This document shows positions 42,656-51,696 of a stretch of DNA of 64,000 nt, piece after piece (the first letter of the stretch is position 1; every line of letters begins with the position of its first letter). The notes beneath the pieces are model-generated. The model was not told the DNA's origin, searched no databases, and saw nothing but the letters and a program-made list of their open reading frames with translations. This DNA comes from an uncultured Collinsella sp. Lineage in GTDB: Bacteria > Actinomycetota > Coriobacteriia > Coriobacteriales > Coriobacteriaceae. The DNA lies in the NCBI GenBank assembly GCA_902470065.1, contig CABRFA010000005.1, positions 1-64,000 on the forward strand, in the 5' to 3' direction. Made by a program: the position numbers and the translations under genes.

Positions 42656-43237
42656 ATGGAGCTCACGGACCGCTCTGGTTACTTTGCGGGCCCCGGTATG
42701 CTCGGCGGCTCCTTTGGCGATGCCTCGCGCGCAAGCGACGAGGCCGCCGAGGGCGTCGCCGACCCCTGCCTGGGCCATGCGCCCGACCAGGTGGTCTTCT
42801 ATGAGCTCACGCGTAAGTTTGTGGAGACCGAGGAAGACGTTCCCCAGGAGGCCTGCGACGTGCTGTACTACACGCTCGCCGTGGGCCACCACACCGGCGT
42901 GCTCGATTGCTTTGAGCCGCGCCTGTCGGTGCCGGTGGATGTCTTCTATTCGCTCGTCGACGCGCTGCCGGAGGGGGAGGCCAAGACCAAGTTCGAGGCC
43001 ATCCGCTCCTTTGGCGAGTGCCAGCTTGACAAGGCGGTGGTGCCGTCGCTGCTCGAGGCCTGCGACACGCTGCTCGACGAGCGCGGTTTTCGCGGCTCGG
43101 CCAAGGCCGGCATCTCGGTGTTCGATGACGACTTTGGCCTGCATGCCCAGCAGGTCGCGTTTCTGATGAAGTTCCGCGATCTGGTTGAGCGCGTGCGCGA
43201 TGTGTCGGGCGTGTACCTGACGGGAAGGTTGCAGTAA
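42656..43237 (+). CDS. hyfJ: HycH/HyfJ-type formate hydrogenlyase maturation protein
   Basis: 193-residue soluble protein at the hyfJ position, immediately after hyfI (adjacent, zero spacing). Resembles HycH/HyfJ: YYTLAVGHHTGVLDCFEPRL is the recognisable stretch. The family is needed for formate hydrogenlyase assembly, with unclear biochemistry. Longer than E. coli HyfJ (137), closer to a HycH with an N-terminal addition. Assignment leans on position. Confidence 0.75.
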   Translation: MELTDRSGYFAGPGMLGGSFGDASRASDEAAEGVADPCLGHAPDQVVFYELTRKFVETEEDVPQEACDVLYYTLAVGHHTGVLDCFEPRLSVPVDVFYSLVDALPEGEAKTKFEAIRSFGECQLDKAVVPSLLEACDTLLDERGFRGSAKAGISVFDDDFGLHAQQVAFLMKFRDLVERVRDVSGVYLTGRLQ

Positions 43238-43740
43238 TGGGTCGCGTTGTGGATGGACGTGTGAACGGCGCCCCGTTTGCGGGTATCGTGCTCACGGCGG
43301 GAAGTGTGCTGCGTGCCGACGATGCCGCCGGCCCCGTGCTCTCCAAAAAGATGGAGGACGCGCCCATTGCCGGTTGGTACACCATCGACGGTGGCCAAAC
43401 GCCCGAGGACGACATCATCGAGGTCAAGCGCGAGCGTCCGCCTCGCCTGGTCTTGGTCGATGCCGCCGACATGGCGCTGCCCGTCGGTGCCATCCGCCTG
43501 CTCGACAAGCGCGATGTGGCCCGCAAGTCGATGTTCACCACGCATTCGCTTCCTTTGTCGATTCTGATCGAAGAGATTGAGCAATCGTGTGATGATATCG
43601 TCTTCGTTGGGATTCAGCCGGGCGACACGGAGTTCTACAACCCCATGTCCCCGGAAGTCTTTGACGCCGTCGACGCCGTGTACGACGCCGTGGCAGCCAA
43701 CGACTTTTCCCGCTTTGTCCGCTTGGGGCAAGAGCAATAG
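43237..43740 (+). CDS. hycI: Hydrogenase maturation protease HycI-type
   Basis: 167 residues of the HycI/HyaD protease family; cleaves the C-terminal tail of HyfG after nickel insertion. LTAGSVLRADDAAGP is the conserved nickel-sensing start (Asp near residue 24), LVLVDAADM the second Asp and THSLPLSILI the histidine region. Overlaps the preceding stop by 1 nt. The final E. coli-type regulator gene (hyfR) is absent. Confidence 0.9.
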   Translation: MGRVVDGRVNGAPFAGIVLTAGSVLRADDAAGPVLSKKMEDAPIAGWYTIDGGQTPEDDIIEVKRERPPRLVLVDAADMALPVGAIRLLDKRDVARKSMFTTHSLPLSILIEEIEQSCDDIVFVGIQPGDTEFYNPMSPEVFDAVDAVYDAVAANDFSRFVRLGQEQ

Positions 43741-43779
43741 GAGCGCTTGTCCCTGCTGATTAGGAAAGAAGTGATTGAC

Positions 43780-44619
43780 ATGGCAGATTCCAAGGCAGAA
43801 TATCCCGCTCCCGATTGCCTGGCACCCGCCGCGATCGAGGCCAAGACCGAGGCCGCCGGCGTGACCAAGGCCAACCTGCCGGTCGCAAAGGCCTTTCTGT
43901 TGGCAATGTTCGCCGGTGCGTTCATCGCCTTCGGCGGCCTGTTCTTTACCGTGTTCTTGAGCGATAGCACGCTGGGCTGGGGCGCCCAGCGCGTCGTGGG
44001 CGGCCTGTGCTTTTGCCTGGGCCTGGTGCTCGTGCTGGTGTGCGGCGCCGAGCTGTTCACCGGTAATTCGCTTATGGTCTGCGCGCTCAAGAGCAAAAAG
44101 ATCACCCTGGTCCAGATGCTCAAGGCTTGGGTCGTCGTATGGGTCGGTAACTTTGCTGGTGCCCTGTTCATCGTCTTTTTGGTGTACATGGCTGGCATTT
44201 ACAAGCTCAACGGCGAGGCGGTCGCCAATTCCATGGTGAGCGTCGCCGCCGGCAAGGTGACGATCGACTGGGTGACGATCTTCTTCCGCGGCATCCTGTG
44301 CAACATCTTTGTGTGCCTGGCCGTGTGGATCGGTACCGCCGGCAAGACCGTGGTCGATAAGGTTGTGGGCATTCTGCTGCCCATCGCCGCCTTTGTGGCC
44401 TGCGGTTTTGAGCACTGCGTCGCCAACATGTACTTTTTGCCCATGGGTGCCGTGATGCATGCGTGCGGCTATGGTGCCAAGGTTGCCGGGGCCGATGCGC
44501 TCAACGTCGCGGGTATTGCGTTTAACCTATCCGCCGCCACGCTGGGCAACATCGTGGGCGGTGCGGTTCTGATCGCGCTCGGCTATTGGTTTGTCTACGC
44601 CAAGAAGTCCGAGGCGTAA
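43780..44619 (+). CDS. focA: Formate channel, FNT family
   Basis: 279 residues with six hydrophobic helices and a 35-residue cytoplasmic N-terminus. GAFIAFGGLFFTV, GAELFTGNSLM (Omega-loop with the gating Thr) and GFEHCVANMYF (conserved His of the pore) are typical FocA/FdhC features. Balances formate between cell and medium for FdhF. ATG 43780 is preferred over longer readings; AGGAAAGAAG lies upstream. Last gene before the terminator at 44642. FocA and FocB cannot be separated by eye; position corresponds to focB of E. coli hyf. Confidence 0.9.
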   Translation: MADSKAEYPAPDCLAPAAIEAKTEAAGVTKANLPVAKAFLLAMFAGAFIAFGGLFFTVFLSDSTLGWGAQRVVGGLCFCLGLVLVLVCGAELFTGNSLMVCALKSKKITLVQMLKAWVVVWVGNFAGALFIVFLVYMAGIYKLNGEAVANSMVSVAAGKVTIDWVTIFFRGILCNIFVCLAVWIGTAGKTVVDKVVGILLPIAAFVACGFEHCVANMYFLPMGAVMHACGYGAKVAGADALNVAGIAFNLSAATLGNIVGGAVLIALGYWFVYAKKSEA

Positions 44620-44641
44620 GGTGCCGTCTGTTTGACGTTGG

Positions 44642-44677
44642 GCCTCCCGCGGGGCGTTGCCGTGCGGGAGGCTTTTT
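44642..44677 (+). terminator. Terminator of the formate hydrogenlyase operon
   Basis: GCCTCCCGC pairs perfectly with GCGGGAGGC around a 13-nt loop, followed by TTTTT. Confidence 0.85.
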
Positions 44678-44741
44678 GGGTCTGGGGCTCGTTGCTGGGC
44701 TGTTTGCCTGTTGTGTTTGGCTTGCGAAAGGGGTAATCGAG

Positions 44742-46859
44742 ATGGCATCTGCTGTGGAGCGTGACGATCGCGATGTGGTGACGACATGCGGGGGATGCTA
44801 TGCCGATTGCGCCTTTGCGGCCCATGTTGAGGATGGGCGTGTGGTGGCCGAGTTGCCGGTGCCGGGGCATCCGTGCGGTGCGCGTGCCCTGTGCGCCCGC
44901 GGACGGCATCGCCTGGCAATGCCGTTTGACGAGCGCGACCGCATTGTGCACCCCATGCGACGCCGCCGGGATGGCTCGGGGTTTGATGCGATTACCTGGG
45001 ACGAGGCGTTTGCTCAGATTGCCGAGCGTCTTTTGGGGATTGTTGACGGGCATGGTCTGCGTGCGCTGGGCATGACGCTCGGCGTTCCTTCGTTCGACCG
45101 CTACTGGGCCTATCGCCTTATGCATGCGCTGGGTTCGCCCAACGTGTACGGTGCCGATGGCGCCTGCGAGGTAAGCCGACTTACCGGTTGGGAACACAGC
45201 CTGGGTTATAGTCCCGCCTCCGACCTGGCACATACTGATTGCATCATGTATTTGGGGCGTTCCATCGTCGATTCGTCGACGATGGGGGCCGTTGATGCGC
45301 TCAACGATGCGCGCCGGCGCGGGGCGAAGATCATCGTGGTTGACCCCCGGCGCAGCGGCTCGGCCGCGCTTGCCGATCGCTGGCTCCGCGTGCGCCCGGG
45401 CTGCGACTTGGCGCTGCTGTTGGGTATTGCCCGCGTGTTGATTGCCGAGGGCCTGTACGACCACGAGTTCGTGGACCGCTATACCACGGGTTTTGACGAG
45501 CTGGCGCAGGCGGCCCGTGCTTGGACGCCCGAGTGGGCCGAGTCGATGTGCGACGTGCCGGCCGCAGAGATTGTCGCCACGGCGCGCGATCTGGCTGCCG
45601 CCGCGCCTGCCGCTGTGGTGGATGCGGGCTTTCATGGTGGCATCGGTATCGCGTATGCCAATAGCACCCAGACCGCGCGCGCTATCTGCTTGGTCGATGT
45701 GCTGCTGGGCTGCATCGGACACGCGGGCGGCGCGCTCAATCCGCCCACGCCGCTTGTGTTGGGCGACCTCGATCCCATGCGCTTTGCGACGCCGCCGGTG
45801 CCGCGTGGGCCCAAGCTGGGGTCCGAGCGCTATCCTCTAGTCGATCCGGTGCGCGGCCTGTGCACGACCATCGGTCAGTCGATTCTTGCTGGCGATTTGC
45901 GTGGGCTCATCGTCTATGCCAGTAACCCCGGTGCGGGCTATGGCAATGCACAGGCTTGGTTGGGTATTTTGCAGCAGCTCGACTTGCTCGTGACGATTGA
46001 TATTCGCTGGTCCGAGACGGCGCGTGCTTCTGATTTCGTGCTGCCCGACGTGACGTATCTGGAGGCCGACCGCGGCGTGGGAACGGTGACAGGCGCCAAC
46101 GATGCGCGCGTGTTCTACCGCAATGCCGTGCTGCCCGTGCAGCATGACGACACGCGTCCCGGTCGGGAGATCTTTGCTGGTCTGGCGCAGGCGTGTGGCG
46201 TGGGCGAGTACTTCCAGTTTACGTCTGACGATCTGGCGGCTGCCCAGGTGGCGCCTTTTGGGATCAATCTGGACGAGCTCAAGGAACGCGGTTGGGCCGA
46301 TACGGGCGTGGCGCTGCCGTCGCGCACGGGTGAGCCGGTGATTCCGCTTGCCGGCGGCAAGATTGCGCTGGCAAGTGACGTATGGGAGCGTGCCGGCCTG
46401 GGACGCGTGCCAGGCTGGATCGCGCCGATGGTGGAGCCCAGCCCGGGGATGTTTCGCCTCATTAGCGGTAACCGGCCCTTTGAGTCGCATACCTCGCGCA
46501 GGCTTGCGGTCCAAGGTGCCGCCGAGGCTGGGTCGGACCTGGATGCCGTGCAGATGAATGCCGATGTCGCTGCGCGCATGGGCATCTTCGACGGCGAGAT
46601 CGTCGAACTCGTGAGCGATTTGGGCCGCGACCGCGTGCACGTGGAGACGACGCCGTATCTGCATCCGGCGTGCATCTTCACCTCGGCCGCCCCCGGCGGG
46701 CGTTTGTTTGGCGCCGATGCCGGTGGCGCTCAAGCCTTGGGCGTGGGCCCGCTCGACCATACACCGTTGCGTTGGGACCCGTTGACGGGCGCCGCGCTCA
46801 CCCAGGAAAACGCCGTTCGCGTGGAAAAGATCGCGGCACGCGAGGATAATAGCGATTGA
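44742..46859 (+). CDS. Molybdopterin oxidoreductase, DMSO-reductase superfamily, substrate unknown
   Basis: 705 residues. N-terminal [4Fe-4S] site CGGCYADCAF...CARGRHR, molybdopterin regions IVVDPRRSGSA and the C-terminal dinucleotide-binding domain from about residue 570 (MFRLISGNRPFESHTSRR). At the metal-ligand position the sequence is GADGACEVSRLTG, so Cys or Ser, not Sec, binds Mo/W. No Tat signal: cytosolic. No ferredoxin or membrane partner gene is adjacent. GAAAGGGG lies 9 nt before ATG 44742. It shares a short leader with selA downstream but has its own Shine-Dalgarno. Function not recognised. Confidence 0.85.
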   Translation: MASAVERDDRDVVTTCGGCYADCAFAAHVEDGRVVAELPVPGHPCGARALCARGRHRLAMPFDERDRIVHPMRRRRDGSGFDAITWDEAFAQIAERLLGIVDGHGLRALGMTLGVPSFDRYWAYRLMHALGSPNVYGADGACEVSRLTGWEHSLGYSPASDLAHTDCIMYLGRSIVDSSTMGAVDALNDARRRGAKIIVVDPRRSGSAALADRWLRVRPGCDLALLLGIARVLIAEGLYDHEFVDRYTTGFDELAQAARAWTPEWAESMCDVPAAEIVATARDLAAAAPAAVVDAGFHGGIGIAYANSTQTARAICLVDVLLGCIGHAGGALNPPTPLVLGDLDPMRFATPPVPRGPKLGSERYPLVDPVRGLCTTIGQSILAGDLRGLIVYASNPGAGYGNAQAWLGILQQLDLLVTIDIRWSETARASDFVLPDVTYLEADRGVGTVTGANDARVFYRNAVLPVQHDDTRPGREIFAGLAQACGVGEYFQFTSDDLAAAQVAPFGINLDELKERGWADTGVALPSRTGEPVIPLAGGKIALASDVWERAGLGRVPGWIAPMVEPSPGMFRLISGNRPFESHTSRRLAVQGAAEAGSDLDAVQMNADVAARMGIFDGEIVELVSDLGRDRVHVETTPYLHPACIFTSAAPGGRLFGADAGGAQALGVGPLDHTPLRWDPLTGAALTQENAVRVEKIAAREDNSD

Positions 46860-46935
46860 TTGACTCAGCCGATCGAATTGGCTGATAGTTTGACGTTCGA
46901 ACGATTGATTCACCTTTGGTTTTGAAAGGTCGCAC

Positions 46936-48393
46936 ATGAGCGATAGCCAGAACATGTCCGATGAGGTACGCGCCCGCCTTCGCGCCATTCCTTCCGTCAA
47001 CGAGCTGCTCGCAGAGTGGCCGGTTGTGAAGGCGGCGGGGGAGACCTGCGACGCGGTGGTGCATGCCGCCGTCACGGCCGAGCTCGATGAGGAGCGCGCC
47101 GCGATTCGTGCCGGCGCCGCCCCGCGTTCCAAGCGCGAGCTGGCCTCGGCCATCGAGTGGCGTGCGCATCGCTCCGCGCTGCCGAGCCTGCGTCCCGCCG
47201 TCAACGCCACGGGTGTGGTTATCCATACCAACCTGGGTCGCGCCCCGCTCGCGGAATCAGCTGCCAAAGCCGTGGCCGAGGTCGCGCGCGGGTATAGCAC
47301 GCTCGAGTACAGCGTCGACACCTGTTCGCGCGGGTCGCGCAAGGAGCACGCCGCGCAGCTGATTCGCTCTCTCACCGGTGCCGAGGACGCGCTTGTGGTC
47401 AACAACAACGCCGCCGCAGTGTTGCTGGTGCTGGCGACTCATGCTGCGGGCAAAGAGGTTATCGTCAGCCGCGGCGAGCTTGTCGAGATTGGCGGCAGCT
47501 TCCGTATCCCCGATGTTATGGAGGCTTCGGGCGCCAAACTCGTCGAGGTCGGCGCCACCAACCGCACGCACCTGGCAGATTATGAGCAAGCCATCACACC
47601 CGATACGGCCATGATCCTCAAGGTCCATCCTTCCAACTATCGCATCGAGGGTTTTCACGAGGAAGTGAGCTCAAGGGAGCTCGCCGCACTGGCCCATAAG
47701 CACGGCCTGCTGTTCTACGAGGACCAGGGCTCGGGCGCGCTGTTGCCCGACGACATCTTGGTGCGCGGCGGCGAAGAAACCACGCCGGCTTCGGTTTCGG
47801 CAGGGCTCGATATCGTGTCGTGCTCGGGTGATAAGCTGCTGGGTGCCGCGCAGGCGGGCATTATCATGGGTCGTCGCGATCTGGTCCAGGCCTGCGGGTC
47901 GCATCCGCTTATGCGTGCCCTGCGTCCGGGCAAGCTCGCACTGGCGGCGCTCGAGGCTACACTGCGCATTTACATGGATGGGGCGGATGTGGCCCATCGC
48001 GAGGTGCCGGTGCTCAACATGCTCACGCTTCCGCAGGCTCATCTGGAGCGCCGCGCACGCAAACTGCGCGAGCTGATGGTGGCGGGCCTCGATAAGGCGG
48101 GTTGCCCGCGCGCCGTGCAGGCGGAAATCGTCGAGGAGTCGTCGACTCCCGGCGGCGGCTCGCTGCCTACCGTCGAGCTGCCCACCATGTGCGTTGCCGT
48201 GCGCCTCGTCGATGAGCGTCTTTCCGTTGACGCGCTCAAGCGCTCGCTCGTCCAAGATTTCGACACGCCGGTCGTCACGCGCGCCTCGCACGACCGCATT
48301 CTGTTTGATGTACGCACGCTCGTGGGCGACCGCGATATCGAGACGGCGGCATCGACGCTCGTCGCGTGCGTTAAGAAGGCGATTGCTCGATGA
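46936..48393 (+). CDS. selA: L-seryl-tRNA(Sec) selenium transferase
   Basis: 485-residue PLP enzyme that converts seryl-tRNA(Sec) to selenocysteyl-tRNA(Sec) using selenophosphate. NATGVVIHTNLGRAPL, the PLP lysine in SCSGDKLLGAAQAG (about residue 300) and the N-terminal tRNA-binding segment SVNELL are characteristic. The decamer forms in the cytosol. Its stop codon overlaps selB by 4 nt. A short dyad (TCAGCC/GGCTGA at 46865-46885) precedes it. Confidence 0.95.
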   Translation: MSDSQNMSDEVRARLRAIPSVNELLAEWPVVKAAGETCDAVVHAAVTAELDEERAAIRAGAAPRSKRELASAIEWRAHRSALPSLRPAVNATGVVIHTNLGRAPLAESAAKAVAEVARGYSTLEYSVDTCSRGSRKEHAAQLIRSLTGAEDALVVNNNAAAVLLVLATHAAGKEVIVSRGELVEIGGSFRIPDVMEASGAKLVEVGATNRTHLADYEQAITPDTAMILKVHPSNYRIEGFHEEVSSRELAALAHKHGLLFYEDQGSGALLPDDILVRGGEETTPASVSAGLDIVSCSGDKLLGAAQAGIIMGRRDLVQACGSHPLMRALRPGKLALAALEATLRIYMDGADVAHREVPVLNMLTLPQAHLERRARKLRELMVAGLDKAGCPRAVQAEIVEESSTPGGGSLPTVELPTMCVAVRLVDERLSVDALKRSLVQDFDTPVVTRASHDRILFDVRTLVGDRDIETAASTLVACVKKAIAR

Positions 48394-50357
48394 GTGAGGC
48401 TCAGGCGCTGGTGGAGTGCCCCGTTATCGTTGGCACGGCGGGCCACGTCGACCACGGTAAGTCGGCGCTGATCGAGGCACTGACCGGCAAGAATCCCGAC
48501 CGTCTGGAGGTTGAGCGCCGTCGCGGTATGACCGTGGAGCTGGGCTTTGGCGAGCTGGCACTGCCGAGTGGCAAGATCGTCGGCCTGGTCGACGTGCCGG
48601 GCCACGCGCATTACCTGCGCGCCATGGTGCAGGGTGCGACAGGCATCGACGTTGCCGTGCTGGTGGTCTCTGCCGTTGAGGGTGTAATGCCGCAGACGCG
48701 CGAGCACGTGCACGTGCTGGAGCTGCTGGGCGTCACGCATATGGTGGTGGCGCTGACGATGTGTGACCTGGCCGATGCCGAGATGACCGAGCTTGCCGAG
48801 CTCGATGTCGATGATTTTTTGTCGGGTACCGTGTTTGCGGGTGCGCCGATTGTGCCCGTGTCGTCTAAGACGGGCGAGGGGATTGACGGGCTGCTTGCGG
48901 TGCTCGACGAGCAAGTAAGTGCCTGCTGGGACGTCTGCCGCGACCGTTCCGATCGGAGCGATGCCGCGCCGCGCCTGCCGATTGACCGCTGCTTTACGAT
49001 CAAGGGCGTCGGCACCGTCGTGACGGGAACGCTGCACGATGCGCCGGTTGCGGTGGGCGATGAGCTGATGGCCTTGCCGTCGCGTACGGTCTGTCGTGTG
49101 CGCGGGATTCAAGTGCATGGCGATACGCCGCGCGCGCTGCCTGGGCAACGCGTGGCGCTCAACCTGGTTGGTGACGGTGTCGCGGCACTTGACCGCGGCG
49201 AGATGTTGGGCGTGGCGGACCGTTTTGGTCAGACGTTACGCTTTATGATGACGTTCACCTACCTGGGCCGCGAGGGCGCCAAGCCGCGCGTGCTCGAGTC
49301 GGGCGCGCGCGTGCATGTGATGGCCGGCACGGCCGAGGCCGTCGGCCGCATCATGCTTTTGGAGGGCGAGGCCCCCATGGCGGTGGGCGAGACCCGTACC
49401 GTACAAGTGCGCTTGGAGGAGCCGCTGCCGCTGCGTGCCGGAGACCATGCCGTGGTGCTGTCGTATTCGCCCGTTATGCTCATTGGCGGCGGGCGTGTGC
49501 TGCTTTCGCGCTGCCGTCGCTCGCGCGAGCTTTCGGCGGGGGAGCGCGCGCTGCTTGCAGCGCTTGAGGTCGGCGATGCCGTCGCTGGTGTGGATGCGTG
49601 GCTGGCGCTGCAGGCGTTGCCGGTCGTGGTTGCCGACGTTGCCGCAGCGCTAGATCTTGTTTCCGGTGGGGCCGACGCCGCGCTGAACGAGCTGGTGGCG
49701 CGAGGTGTTGTTTACAAGCTTGCCGGCTCGGGCGATGCGCTGTATGTGAATGCCGCCGTGCTCGACGCCGCGATGGATGCACTGGCGGCGACCCTGTCCG
49801 CCATGCACGCGGCTGCCCCCAAGGAGACGGGCTTTACGCCCGGCGCCGTTGCCCATGCTGCGTGGCCTGCCGCTGATGATGGCGTTGCCGCGGCTCTGAT
49901 TGCCGAGGGCTGCTCGCGTGGCGTGTGCGCCGCCGAGGGCGCCGAGGTATTCGATCCGCATTCGGCCGCCGCGGCGGCACGCGTGGTGCGAGAGGCCTGC
50001 GAGCGGATCGTCGCGCTGCTTGACGAGGCCGGCCTGGATGCACCGGCGCTTCCCGAGGTGGGCGAACAGCTGCAGCTCGGCCGCGACACCATGACGCGTG
50101 CCCTGCGCGAGCTTTCGCTCAACCGCTCGATCGTTAAGGTCGAGCGCGACGTTGCCCTGTCCGCTGCCGCCGAGGCCCATGCGCGCGAGCTTGTTGCCGC
50201 TGCCATTGAGGCAGCCGGCGGCGCTGCCACCACGAGCGTGCTGCGCGAGGCCCTGGGTGTGTCGCGCAAACGCGCCATCAGCATCTTGGAACACCTGGAT
50301 GCCGTGCGCTTTACGGTGCTCGACAAGGAGGCCGGCGGCCTGCGCTCCCTGCGCTAG
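48390..50357 (+). CDS. selB: Selenocysteine-specific elongation factor
   Basis: 655 residues. EF-Tu-like GTPase with G1 GHVDHGKS, G3 DVPGHAH and G4 TMCD (in place of NKxD), two beta-barrel domains, then a C-terminal array of winged helices (about residues 390-655) that binds the SECIS hairpin. Delivers Sec-tRNA to UGA in fdhF and selD. The ATG overlaps the selA stop (ATGA). tRNA-Sec follows 36 nt later. Confidence 0.95.
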   Translation: MSEAQALVECPVIVGTAGHVDHGKSALIEALTGKNPDRLEVERRRGMTVELGFGELALPSGKIVGLVDVPGHAHYLRAMVQGATGIDVAVLVVSAVEGVMPQTREHVHVLELLGVTHMVVALTMCDLADAEMTELAELDVDDFLSGTVFAGAPIVPVSSKTGEGIDGLLAVLDEQVSACWDVCRDRSDRSDAAPRLPIDRCFTIKGVGTVVTGTLHDAPVAVGDELMALPSRTVCRVRGIQVHGDTPRALPGQRVALNLVGDGVAALDRGEMLGVADRFGQTLRFMMTFTYLGREGAKPRVLESGARVHVMAGTAEAVGRIMLLEGEAPMAVGETRTVQVRLEEPLPLRAGDHAVVLSYSPVMLIGGGRVLLSRCRRSRELSAGERALLAALEVGDAVAGVDAWLALQALPVVVADVAAALDLVSGGADAALNELVARGVVYKLAGSGDALYVNAAVLDAAMDALAATLSAMHAAAPKETGFTPGAVAHAAWPAADDGVAAALIAEGCSRGVCAAEGAEVFDPHSAAAAARVVREACERIVALLDEAGLDAPALPEVGEQLQLGRDTMTRALRELSLNRSIVKVERDVALSAAAEAHARELVAAAIEAAGGAATTSVLREALGVSRKRAISILEHLDAVRFTVLDKEAGGLRSLR

Positions 50358-50375
50358 ATTGGCTGCTCGGTTTGG

Positions 50376-50381
50376 TAAAAT
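50376..50381 (+). promoter_or_regulatory. -10-like box before tRNA-Sec
   Basis: TAAAAT lies 12 nt before the first base of tRNA-Sec, within the selB-selC gap. No -35 is evident; read-through from selB is equally possible. Confidence 0.35.
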
Positions 50382-50393
50382 ACCGCCGCACTT

Positions 50394-50490
50394 GGGAACG
50401 GATGGGCTCCGGTGGGCTCCGCGGTCCTCAAAACCGTTGCGAGGCGTGCAAAACGTCTTGGATGTGTTCGATTCACATACGTTCCCGCCA
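50394..50490 (+). tRNA. selC: tRNA-Sec (TCA)
   Basis: 97 nt with encoded CCA. Acceptor GGGAACG/CGTTCCC with G discriminator; six-base-pair D stem GGGCTC-CGGT-GGGCTC with the small 4-nt loop typical of tRNA-Sec; anticodon arm GCGGT-CCTCAAA-ACCGT with anticodon TCA; long variable arm GAGGCGT-GCAAA-ACGTCTT; T-arm ATGTG-TTCGATT-CACAT. The shape matches bacterial selenocysteine tRNA and the gene sits next to selAB. Confidence 0.93.
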
Positions 50491-50498
50491 TACGCTAC

Positions 50499-50554
50499 CA
50501 GCGCTTTTGTGCTCGCGGTCTTGCTGCGTGCCGCAAAGGCGCTGTTTTGTTTTT
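50499..50554 (+). terminator. Terminator after tRNA-Sec
   Basis: CAGCGC (50499-50504) pairs with GCGCTG (50539-50544), with an inner GCGG/CCGC, followed by TTTTGTTTTT. Confidence 0.65.
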
Positions 50555-50644
50555 GCACGAGCTTTTCGTAGCGCTGCTATTTCGGTGGCTGTATTTAGCT
50601 TCGTGCGCCGGGTTTCGAGCATGCCGATGGAGGTGTTTTGCCGT

Positions 50645-51277
50645 ATGACTACCGTAAGACGTGCCGATCTTTCTTGTGTCGTCCAAGCGGGTGGGCTGTC
50701 CTCGCGCATGGGCTGTGATAAGGCTCGCATGGCGTTTTGCGGCGAGCCGCTCATCGAACGCGTGCTGGGTCGGCTGGCGCCAGTTGCCGGCGAGTTGGTC
50801 GTGACGACTTCGCGTCCCAGCGAGCTTGCCTACCTTGAGGAGCGCGCGTTTGGCGGCCTGGTACCGCGAATAGTGTCGGACCTTGAGGGGCCGGCGGGCG
50901 CCATGCGCGGCATCGCGAGTTCGTTGGCCGCGGCCCGATTGCCGCTCGTGGCGATCGTCGCCTGCGATATGCCGTTTGTTTCGCCGGAGCTCATCGGCGC
51001 GCTTGCCGATCATGTTGAGGCCGAGGCGCTCGATGTGTTCGTGCCGCGCGAGGAGCGTGGCATTGAGCCGCTTTGCGCCGTCTGGCGCCGTGAGACCTGC
51101 TCGCCGATTGCTTATGAGCTGCTCGCCGGTGACCGCCAGCGCATTCGTTGCCTGATCGACCGGGTGAACGCCGGGTATTTGGACGAGCCTCAGATTGTCG
51201 CGGTCGCAGGCTCGACGCTCTGCTTCGAAAACGTCAATACGCCCGAGGAGTTTGCGGCGGCCGAGTTGCTCGCCTAG
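50645..51277 (+). CDS. mobA: Molybdenum cofactor guanylyltransferase
   Basis: 210 residues. QAGGLSSRMGCDKA at the N-terminus is the GTP-binding signature of MobA, and ACDMPFVSPELI holds the Mg2+-binding Asp. It attaches GMP to Mo-molybdopterin, giving the bis-MGD used by FdhF and the oxidoreductase at 44742. ATG 50645 is preceded by GGAGGTG 9 nt upstream; the long upstream reading would run through tRNA-Sec. Followed 15 nt later by the DUF3343 gene. Confidence 0.88.
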   Translation: MTTVRRADLSCVVQAGGLSSRMGCDKARMAFCGEPLIERVLGRLAPVAGELVVTTSRPSELAYLEERAFGGLVPRIVSDLEGPAGAMRGIASSLAAARLPLVAIVACDMPFVSPELIGALADHVEAEALDVFVPREERGIEPLCAVWRRETCSPIAYELLAGDRQRIRCLIDRVNAGYLDEPQIVAVAGSTLCFENVNTPEEFAAAELLA

Positions 51278-51292
51278 ACGATTGGAGTTGCC

Positions 51293-51688
51293 ATGTCTCA
51301 CGATATTTGTCCCGACACGGGAGAACCTTGCACCTGCGATGGGTCCGAGCCTTGCACCTGCGGCTGTGGCGGCTGTGGACATACGGCCGAGGAAGAGGCA
51401 GCGGCGGCTGCGTATCGCGAGTCGCACCGCGAGGCCTCGTTTGGCGATGCCCCTGATCACGAACGCAAGATCATCGTTTCGTTCGATAGCACCTTCGATG
51501 TGATGGAATGCGAGCAGCTGTGCCTTGCCGCCGGTGTGCCCGGGCGCATCATGCCGCTGCCCGGCTCCATCACCGCCGGCTGCGGGCTGTGCTGGGCCAT
51601 GCCGTTCTCGGGCGATGCACTCGCCGCCTTTCGCGCCGCCACCGAAGGCCGCATAACCCCCGCCGACTACCATCAGCTCGTCCTCTAA
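51293..51688 (+). CDS. DUF3343 protein with cysteine-rich N-terminal tail
   Basis: 131 residues. The C-terminal 80 form a DUF3343 domain (IIVSFDSTFDVMECEQLC, TAGCGLCWAMPF). Ahead of it is a 30-residue tail with seven cysteines and a histidine, in CPDTGEPCTC and CTCGCGGCGH, not present in the short paralogue at 23470. Such a tail could hold a metal or selenium/sulfur. Preceded by TTGGAGTTGCC as in the paralogue. Probably acts with the selenium genes; unproven. Confidence 0.7.
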   Translation: MSHDICPDTGEPCTCDGSEPCTCGCGGCGHTAEEEAAAAAYRESHREASFGDAPDHERKIIVSFDSTFDVMECEQLCLAAGVPGRIMPLPGSITAGCGLCWAMPFSGDALAAFRAATEGRITPADYHQLVL

Positions 51689-51696
51689 TCACCAAC

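Noticed and set aside
50372..50644. Upstream extension of mobA
   Set aside because: It would translate through tRNA-Sec and its terminator; MobA homology starts after ATG 50645.
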